A stretch of 7,761 nt of DNA from Phycisphaerae bacterium (GTDB lineage Bacteria > Planctomycetota > Phycisphaerae > Sedimentisphaerales > Anaerobacaceae), in NCBI GenBank assembly GCA_030609625.1, contig JAUWBX010000071.1:1-7761 (forward strand), given 5' to 3'. Position numbers and translations under genes: made by a program. The notes below the pieces were generated by a model that worked only from the letters and a program-made list of their open reading frames with translations, made no database searches and was not told the origin of the DNA. Every line of letters starts with the position of its first letter. The stretch's first letter is position 1. Below are positions 1 through 4,036 of the stretch, piece after piece.

Positions 1-37
1 TTATATATAAACATTCCGATAATGCAAATTATCTTAA

Positions 38-59
38 GTCGTCATTCTCTTATGACGAC
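38..59. repeat. Perfect 8-bp inverted repeat upstream of the first gene
   Basis: GTCGTCAT (38-45) and ATGACGAC (52-59) are exact reverse complements separated by TCTCTT. No T-run follows on either strand, so it does not look like an intrinsic terminator. It lies about 110 bases upstream of the gene starting at 168 and could be an operator or an mRNA leader hairpin. The rest of 1-167 is AT-rich with no supported gene. A plus-strand frame is open from base 1 to the TAA at 64-66, but it is too short to call the end of an upstream gene. Confidence 0.4.
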
Positions 60-167
60 ACTATAAATATGCGAGCAACTCGAATCTTTCTTCTGATGAT
101 CAAATCGCATATCGAAAAATTTATAGTTCAAAAGTATTAGAGATTTGGAACTGGGAGGTTCTTACCA

Positions 168-569
168 ATGTACAGCGGCTTAGCATTGGAAAATCGCGAG
201 CAAGCAAGATGCGAGCATCGCACAATATCGCTCTTCTTTGCCATTCAATGCTGGAAAAACGGCTGGGATGGAATCCGCATTAACCGTAACCAAGTCAAAT
301 TATTACTGGATCGTAAAAGGTTGAAAAATGCTCGTATTAAATGGATAAAGGAAGATTTTGAAGAACTATTCCCCTTTCAACGTCCAGATGATCCGTATTA
401 TTGGTTAGAATTTTCTAACCGTGCTTTCGATAATCAGCCTTTAATACACGATTGTATAATTCCTGAACAACCGATTTCTGATAGTAGGATTGGATTTTTA
501 TTTAAGCGGTACCTTCCAACCTTTAATGAGATAATCCTCGACATCTTTATATCAGCTAACGAGAAATAA
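168..569 (+). CDS. Hypothetical protein, 133 aa, AT-rich gene
   Basis: I do not recognise this protein. The start is supported by GGGAGG at 153-158, nine bases before the ATG. The product is probably soluble and cytoplasmic: it has no signal peptide or clear membrane segment. Residues 39-68 are basic then acidic and look helical, with RNRNQVKLLLDRKRLKNAR followed by KWIKEDFEELF. Residues 72-82 are aromatic and proline-rich (RPDDPYYWLEF). The C-terminal part (110-129) is hydrophobic and could be a buried helix or interface. The gene is more AT-rich than those to the right and lies 176 bases upstream of a second unknown gene on the same strand. A shared transcript is possible, but there is no overlap or tight spacing to support it. 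I see no catalytic motif and assign no function. Confidence 0.65.
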   Translation: MYSGLALENREQARCEHRTISLFFAIQCWKNGWDGIRINRNQVKLLLDRKRLKNARIKWIKEDFEELFPFQRPDDPYYWLEFSNRAFDNQPLIHDCIIPEQPISDSRIGFLFKRYLPTFNEIILDIFISANEK

Positions 570-745
570 ACGAAATAGTTTGAATATTTGAATTTTTAAA
601 TGTCATTTTGCTATTTTATTTTTGATTTTATATATGTTGTTTTCCCCTAAAGTCTTGATATTTCTGGGAACAAAAAGAGATATGATTCAAGCGTTACGAA
701 ATTTTTTTAGTCTTTTTATACGGAAACCATATATACATAGTCAAG

Positions 746-1549
746 ATGAAGAAACATTCGCACATGTTTGATCATGATTTATTTTTGAGGAAGCTTAAGG
801 AGACACACCCTCGACTCCTATTCTACCCAAGTTGTGGGAACGATTTAATCCCTTGCGTACTTTCTCTGCCATACGATGTCTTCATTCTCTCTGACTCTTC
901 TCCGCAAACCAGTGGTGATTGCTCTGATTTTTGGCAAAAAATCACGTCTGATGCACGAACCCATTCATTTACTTTATCTCTGAAGCATCGCACCAAGATA
1001 TCTCGTATCTTCCAATTTGGTAATAAGTGGGGATTTCTTTTCTTTAATGATAATAATGAGGTACTTGAGATGATTACTCAATCTTCTTTTCGAGTATCGG
1101 CATTCGTCGGAATCCAAGATGGCTGCGCAGAAGGTGGAAACTATGAATGTGTGAATGAGATGCCATTTCTTGGGAAAGTGCTCCGAGCTTCTTCTCAATC
1201 GATGGACTATTTTACCAATCACTCAAAGGTTCTGGAAGACGAAGATAAAATGGCTTTATGTGGACACCGTTACTTCCGCAAATCGCTCTTACTTCCAATA
1301 CAAGGGACAGGTTCTTTCTCTTTCAACCTGAAAGACATACTCTACTGTTCGTCATCTCCGTCCTGTTCATCTTCTTTCTGTAATGATGTGAAATCCTATG
1401 CTACATTGTCTGATGGAAGGTATCAGCAACGTTTCTCAACATCAGACAATTGTAGCCCCCTCTGGAAATTACTTCCATTTAGAACTCAACACAACGAGGG
1501 TATTATTGCCTACTATGTTGTGCTACCAGGGGCTGGTGGCATCCACTGA
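746..1549 (+). CDS. Hypothetical Cys-rich protein, 267 aa, with a GCAEGGNYECVN-type motif
   Basis: Unrecognised cytoplasmic-looking protein. Two segments look conserved. Residues 24-50 (LLFYPSCGND, then PYDVFILSD) read as strand, glycine loop, strand, as at the start of an alpha/beta domain. Residues 121-138 carry DGCAEGGNYECVN. I have an impression that a YPGxGxD start with a CAEGGNYECVN core recurs in uncharacterised bacterial proteins, but this is unverified memory. Ten cysteines are present (30, 37, 59, 127, 135, 172, 201, 207, 212, 236), many for a protein with no export signal; 201-212 is a Ser/Cys-rich stretch. The ATG at 746 has no Shine-Dalgarno sequence. The next in-frame ATG at 764 is no better, and no start lies between 746 and the upstream in-frame TGA at 683. 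TATATA at 730-735 would allow a nearly leaderless transcript. Function unknown. Confidence 0.7.
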   Translation: MKKHSHMFDHDLFLRKLKETHPRLLFYPSCGNDLIPCVLSLPYDVFILSDSSPQTSGDCSDFWQKITSDARTHSFTLSLKHRTKISRIFQFGNKWGFLFFNDNNEVLEMITQSSFRVSAFVGIQDGCAEGGNYECVNEMPFLGKVLRASSQSMDYFTNHSKVLEDEDKMALCGHRYFRKSLLLPIQGTGSFSFNLKDILYCSSSPSCSSSFCNDVKSYATLSDGRYQQRFSTSDNCSPLWKLLPFRTQHNEGIIAYYVVLPGAGGIH

Positions 1550-1951
1550 GCAAACTTAAGTGTTCTTTTGCCTAAGGTACGAAGTGGATGGTGATTTTTC
1601 GTCTGACGGGACCGATGAAGAATCCAGTATCAAACACTAAAAAACGACCAATCTTCGACAAAAAGTGATAGTAATCCAAAACAAAAATCAAATTTTCTAA
1701 AAAATTTTTTATTCCTTTATATATAAGCACTTTGCAAAACTCACCCTCCGAAAAACAAGCCATTTTTCGTATCAATCGTTTAACTAGCTCCTATTATAGA
1801 GGCGCTCATTTTTTCGCCTGCCGGAGCTTGTACCAGGGAACTACTCGCCTGATTCGCAACAGGGGAACTAAACAGTGTCAATAGATTAAACTCAAATCAA
1901 ATAAAAACAATAATCAATCATCATTAATCGATAATCATTCAAAAGGCAAAC

Positions 1952-1971
1952 CCAAAACAAAGCCAAAACAA
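1952..1971 (+). repeat. Two 9-bp direct repeats spaced 11 bp, upstream of the oxidoreductase gene
   Basis: CCAAAACAA occurs exactly at 1952-1960 and again at 1963-1971, a period of 11 bases or about one helical turn. The repeats end 68 bases before the ATG at 2040 and just upstream of the candidate promoter. Tandem sites with this period are typical of dimeric or response-regulator binding, but no regulator is known here. The surroundings are A-rich, so chance is possible. Confidence 0.3.
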
Positions 1972-1974
1972 CAT

Positions 1975-2001
1975 TTGCTTTTTGGAAATAAATTTGATAA
2001 T
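1975..2001 (+). promoter_or_regulatory. Weak candidate promoter for the oxidoreductase gene
   Basis: TTGCTT (1975-1980) could serve as a -35 element and GATAAT (1996-2001) as a -10 element. The spacer is only 15 bases, shorter than usual. The position, about 40 bases upstream of the ATG, suits a short leader ending in the ribosome binding site AGGAG at 2028-2032. Promoter consensus in this phylum is poorly known to me, so this is a suggestion only. Confidence 0.25.
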
Positions 2002-2039
2002 CTTATGCAATGTAATTCACTTGTGTTAGGAGAACGATT

Positions 2040-3476
2040 ATGAATAGTTTTACACGCCGTACATTAATGAAAAGTGCTCTCGTCGGAGGAACTGCCACAG
2101 CTCTCGCGCCATATTCCCGTGTGCTCGGTGCCAATAACGATGTCCGCCTCGCTGTTGTGGGTTTTCGCAGCCAGGGCAGTAATCATATCAAATGGTTTGG
2201 GAGAATCCCCGGCGTCCGCGTTGTGGCGCTTTGTGATGTAGATAGAGAATTTATCGACCGGGAAGTAAAGACATTTAAAGAACGCAATGAAAAAGTTGAT
2301 ACCTGCGTTGATGTTCGCAAGCTCCTGGAAGACAAAAATATCGATGCTGTTATCATCGCCGCCCCAAATCACTGGCATTCACTTATTACCGTCTGGGCCT
2401 GCCAGGCCGGCAAGGATGTTTATGTGGAAAAGCCGGTCTCACACAATATCTGGGAAGGCCGCAAGATGGTCGAAGCGGCCCGGAAATACAATCGGATAGT
2501 ACAGGCAGGGACCCAGCGCCGCTCCGACGAAGGGCTTATGGAGGCATTTGAGTATATCCGGCAGGGACATCTCGGCAGGATTCTAAGGGCACGGTGCTAT
2601 TACTTCGACCGGCGTGGAAGTATCGGCAAAGTCAATGGCCCTCAGCCAATTCCTGAGACGGTTGACTATAATATGTGGATCGGGCCGGCCTCTATGGCAC
2701 CGCTGATGCGCAAGAAGCTGCACTACGATTGGCACTGGCAGTGGCCCTACGGCAATGGTGATTTGGGTAATAACGGCATACATTTTATTGATACCTGCCG
2801 CTGGGTGTTAGGATATAACTCGCTGGCACCACGGGTGATAAGTTTCGGAGGAAAGTTTCTCTGGGACGATGACAGGCAGACGCCAAACACCCAGGTGGTT
2901 TTTTGGGACTACAAGCCGGCCCCGATTATCTTTGAGATGCGTAACCTGCCCCGCAGGAAGGGCGACCCCGCCATGGACCCGACCTACAGGGGTATTCGTA
3001 CTTACATGGTAATTGAATGCGAACACGGTTACTTCGCCGGCGGCTGGGCATATGACAATAGCGGAAAGAAGCTCAGGCAGTTTAAGGTAACTGGCGGCGG
3101 CTCTCACCACGCGAACTTTATCAAGGCGGTACGCAGCCGCAAAGTCAGCGACCTTAACGCCGATATCCTCGAAGGGCATCTTTCTACCGCCTTGTGTCAC
3201 ATGGGAAATATTTCTTATAGGCTCGGGCATACAGCCTCACGCGATGAAATAGTAGGACCCATCAAGTCAAAAAAAGAGCTGCTTGATGCATTCGAGAGTT
3301 TTCAGGAACACCTCTTACTCAATGTAGTGGACGTACAAAAGACGCCTCGAATTCTTGGCCCTTGGTTGACGATGGATTCCGGGACGGAAAGATTCGTCGG
3401 CCAATTCAGCGAACAAGCCAATCGGTATCTGTCGCGCAATTACCGAAAACCTTTCGTCGTATCGGAGCGCGTGTGA
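2040..3476 (+). CDS. Tat-exported Gfo/Idh/MocA family NAD(P)-dependent oxidoreductase, 478 aa
   Basis: The start is fixed by AGGAG at 2028-2032, seven bases before the ATG. Residues 1-31 form a twin-arginine signal: FTRRTLMKS, then a hydrophobic Ala/Gly/Leu stretch. Family members normally oxidise or reduce a sugar hydroxyl, or act on glycosides, with a tightly bound nicotinamide cofactor; Tat export fits folding around the cofactor before secretion. Residues 35-130 are the Rossmann domain: VRLAVVGFRSQG (glycine loop 41-46), then ALCDVD (63-68), and AAPNHWH (107-113) at the cofactor edge. EKP at 130-132 is the family signature. The C-terminal domain contains GNGDLGNNGIHFID (238-251), where His248 and Asp251 are the likely substrate-site residues, and a conserved end with ANRYL (460-464) and YRKPFVV (468-474). 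Length suits the planctomycete Tat subgroup. The substrate cannot be read from sequence. The gene appears monocistronic and converges on the LamG gene. Confidence 0.93.
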   Translation: MNSFTRRTLMKSALVGGTATALAPYSRVLGANNDVRLAVVGFRSQGSNHIKWFGRIPGVRVVALCDVDREFIDREVKTFKERNEKVDTCVDVRKLLEDKNIDAVIIAAPNHWHSLITVWACQAGKDVYVEKPVSHNIWEGRKMVEAARKYNRIVQAGTQRRSDEGLMEAFEYIRQGHLGRILRARCYYFDRRGSIGKVNGPQPIPETVDYNMWIGPASMAPLMRKKLHYDWHWQWPYGNGDLGNNGIHFIDTCRWVLGYNSLAPRVISFGGKFLWDDDRQTPNTQVVFWDYKPAPIIFEMRNLPRRKGDPAMDPTYRGIRTYMVIECEHGYFAGGWAYDNSGKKLRQFKVTGGGSHHANFIKAVRSRKVSDLNADILEGHLSTALCHMGNISYRLGHTASRDEIVGPIKSKKELLDAFESFQEHLLLNVVDVQKTPRILGPWLTMDSGTERFVGQFSEQANRYLSRNYRKPFVVSERV

Positions 3477-3485
3477 AAAAGAAAA

Positions 3486-3529
3486 GCCGGGGTTCTCAAT
3501 ATTTTTAGCCCCCGGCACTGTCGGGGGTT
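3486..3529 (+). repeat. Two mutually exclusive GC hairpins just after the oxidoreductase stop
   Basis: GCCGGGG (3486-3492) can pair with CCCCGGC (3510-3516). The same C-run can instead pair downstream: AGCCCCCGG (3507-3515) with TCGGGGGTT (3521-3529) around a CACTG loop, using two G-U pairs. The two folds compete for the same bases. Neither is followed by a strong T-run. The first arm begins ten bases after the stop codon, so in mRNA these folds would protect the 3' end or act as part of a composite terminator. Confidence 0.5.
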
Positions 3530-3534
3530 GCTTG

Positions 3535-3578
3535 CCCCGCACTTATTGAGTGCTAACTCACGTCTAATTAGTGCGGGG
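3535..3578. repeat. Perfect 9-bp inverted repeat with a branched loop
   Basis: CCCCGCACT (3535-3543) is the exact reverse complement of AGTGCGGGG (3570-3578). After one mismatch the stem continues with ATT (3545-3547) and AAT (3566-3568). Inside, GAGT (3548-3551) pairs with ACTC (3556-3559) over a GCTA loop. No T-tract follows, so it is not a standard terminator. It lies between two similar AGCCCCC hairpins. Confidence 0.55.
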
Positions 3579-3600
3579 TCATTCCTGCGCAGTTTTATAT

Positions 3601-3640
3601 AGCCCCCAGTCCTGTGCTGGGGGGGGCTTTTCCTTTTTCT
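3601..3640 (+). terminator. Probable intrinsic terminator for the oxidoreductase gene
   Basis: AGCCCCCAG (3601-3609) pairs with CTGGGGG (3617-3623) in the run CT, eight G, CT, leaving a seven-base loop. The 3' arm has three extra Gs, so the stem can slip to a second register that pairs AGCCCC with GGGGCT. A T-rich tail follows immediately (CTTTTCCTTTTTCTTT), the usual mark of Rho-independent termination. It lies 125 bases beyond the stop codon at 3476. Confidence 0.6.
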
Positions 3641-3647
3641 TTCCAAA

Positions 3648-3769
3648 TCTCTAATTCACTAATTCTGTCTTCTATTCTTTTACCTGATATCCTGCTGTCC
3701 TGATACCCTGCCACCTGGTTTCCTGTTAACCTGATAACCTAATCTCTAATTCTCTAATTCACTAATCTT
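3648..3769. repeat. Degenerate 8-bp tandem array bounded by a 16-bp direct repeat
   Basis: Between 3683 and 3737 seven units begin with CCTG, for example CCTGATAT, CCTGCTGT and CCTGATAC. All are eight bases long except one of seven (3707-3713). The register continues on both sides with related CTAATTCN units (3651-3666 and 3746-3761). TCTCTAATTCACTAAT is present exactly at 3648-3663 and again at 3751-3766, flanking the CCTG block. The array is pyrimidine-rich on the plus strand and encodes nothing credible. It is a simple-sequence-like repeat of unknown role, located between two convergent terminators. Confidence 0.65.
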
Positions 3770-3820
3770 TGTCTCCTGTCTTCCGCCCACGCTTCACCAC
3801 TCACAAATTACCATTCATCA

Positions 3821-3861
3821 ATTGAAAAGGGGCCTATACCGAATCAATCGGTATAGGCCCC
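3821..3861 (-). terminator. Strong intrinsic terminator of the LamG protein gene
   Basis: GGGGCCTATACC (3829-3840) and GGTATAGGCCCC (3850-3861) are exact reverse complements, giving a 12-bp stem with a 9-base loop. On the minus strand the hairpin is followed by TTTTCAAT (3828-3821), so it terminates transcription arriving from the LamG gene. On the plus strand it is followed by CGAATTGG, with no T-run, so it is unlikely to be bidirectional. It lies about 100 bases beyond the shifted-frame stop at 3959 and about 175 beyond the in-frame stop at 4035. Confidence 0.8.
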
Positions 3862-3892
3862 GAATTGGCGCAAATCCGTTGTCCTATCGTTT

Positions 3893-3929
3893 GTCATTGC
3901 GAGGCTTTTAAAAAAGCCGCGGCAATCTC
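3893..3929. repeat. REP-like palindrome (TCATTGCGAGG ... GCAATCTC)
   Basis: ATTGC (3896-3900) pairs with GCAAT (3921-3925). Inside that, GGCTTT (3903-3908) pairs with AAAGCC (3913-3918), with a small internal loop between. The ends TCATTGCGAG and GCAATCTC match the pattern of a short palindromic repeat I recall scattered between genes in many bacterial genomes. It lies between the LamG coding region and its terminator, so it would be transcribed in that gene's 3' UTR. The assignment to a repeat family is from memory. Confidence 0.5.
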
Positions 3930-3958
3930 AATTCTTTAGAGCTTCGTATCAACATCAA

Positions 3959-4036
3959 TTACCACCCTGGCCACAGTTGCTCATCAAGCTGTGAATCCGC
4001 TACTTCGGCATAGACCACACCGTATTCATTTATGTC
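3959..4036 (-). other. Out-of-frame C-terminal extension of the LamG protein (25 codons)
   Basis: Directly after the last Phe codon of the LamG gene the sequence is TTT TGA C. If one T of the T4 run (4037-4040) is skipped, reading continues from GAC at 4036-4034 for 25 codons to TAA at 3961-3959. The peptide begins DINEYGVV, resembling a degraded DxNxDGxV calcium loop of dockerin type, and ends LDEQLWPGW. Proteins of this lineage, as I recall them, often finish with a short dockerin-like segment followed by a WL-x-E-x-LWP tail, directly after a GRTEPFDKPFD-type sequence. The match at exactly the shift point argues that this was, or still is, coding. Confidence 0.6.

Larger units (their letters stand above)
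1550..2039. other. Intergenic stretch without a convincing gene
   Basis: These 490 bases are very AT-rich, including a 14-base palindrome of six A and six T at 1698-1711. No reading frame has coding character plus a good start. A minus-strand frame at 1572-1775 needs a TTG start. A short minus-strand frame ending in TAA at 1782-1784 reads plausibly for about 30 codons but is closed by stops on both sides and may be a remnant. The last 150 bases hold repeated ATCATT-type words and the probable control region of the oxidoreductase gene. No hairpin with a T-tract follows the gene that ends at 1549. Confidence 0.6.

Noticed and set aside
655..686. TTGATA and TATGAT as a promoter for the gene at 746
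   Set aside because: The spacer is 20 bases, outside the usual range, and AT-rich DNA gives such matches by chance.
974..1222. Minus-strand open frame inside the second unknown gene
   Set aside because: It lies wholly within the better-supported 746-1549 frame and has no start signal or neighbour on that strand.
1572..1775. Minus-strand 67-codon open frame
   Set aside because: It needs a TTG start; AGGAG at 1788-1792 is 12 bases away. The composition follows the AT-rich background, and no family is recognisable.
1782..1882. Minus-strand stretch reading about 33 codons of plausible peptide from a TTG
   Set aside because: Too short, closed by stops at both ends, no ribosome binding site and no recognisable motif. 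It might be a remnant but cannot be supported.
3548..3556. GAGTGCTAA, identical to one half of a CIRCE (HrcA) operator
   Set aside because: The partner TTAGCACTC is absent at the 9-base spacing, and the site is downstream of a gene inside a stem-loop rather than at a promoter.
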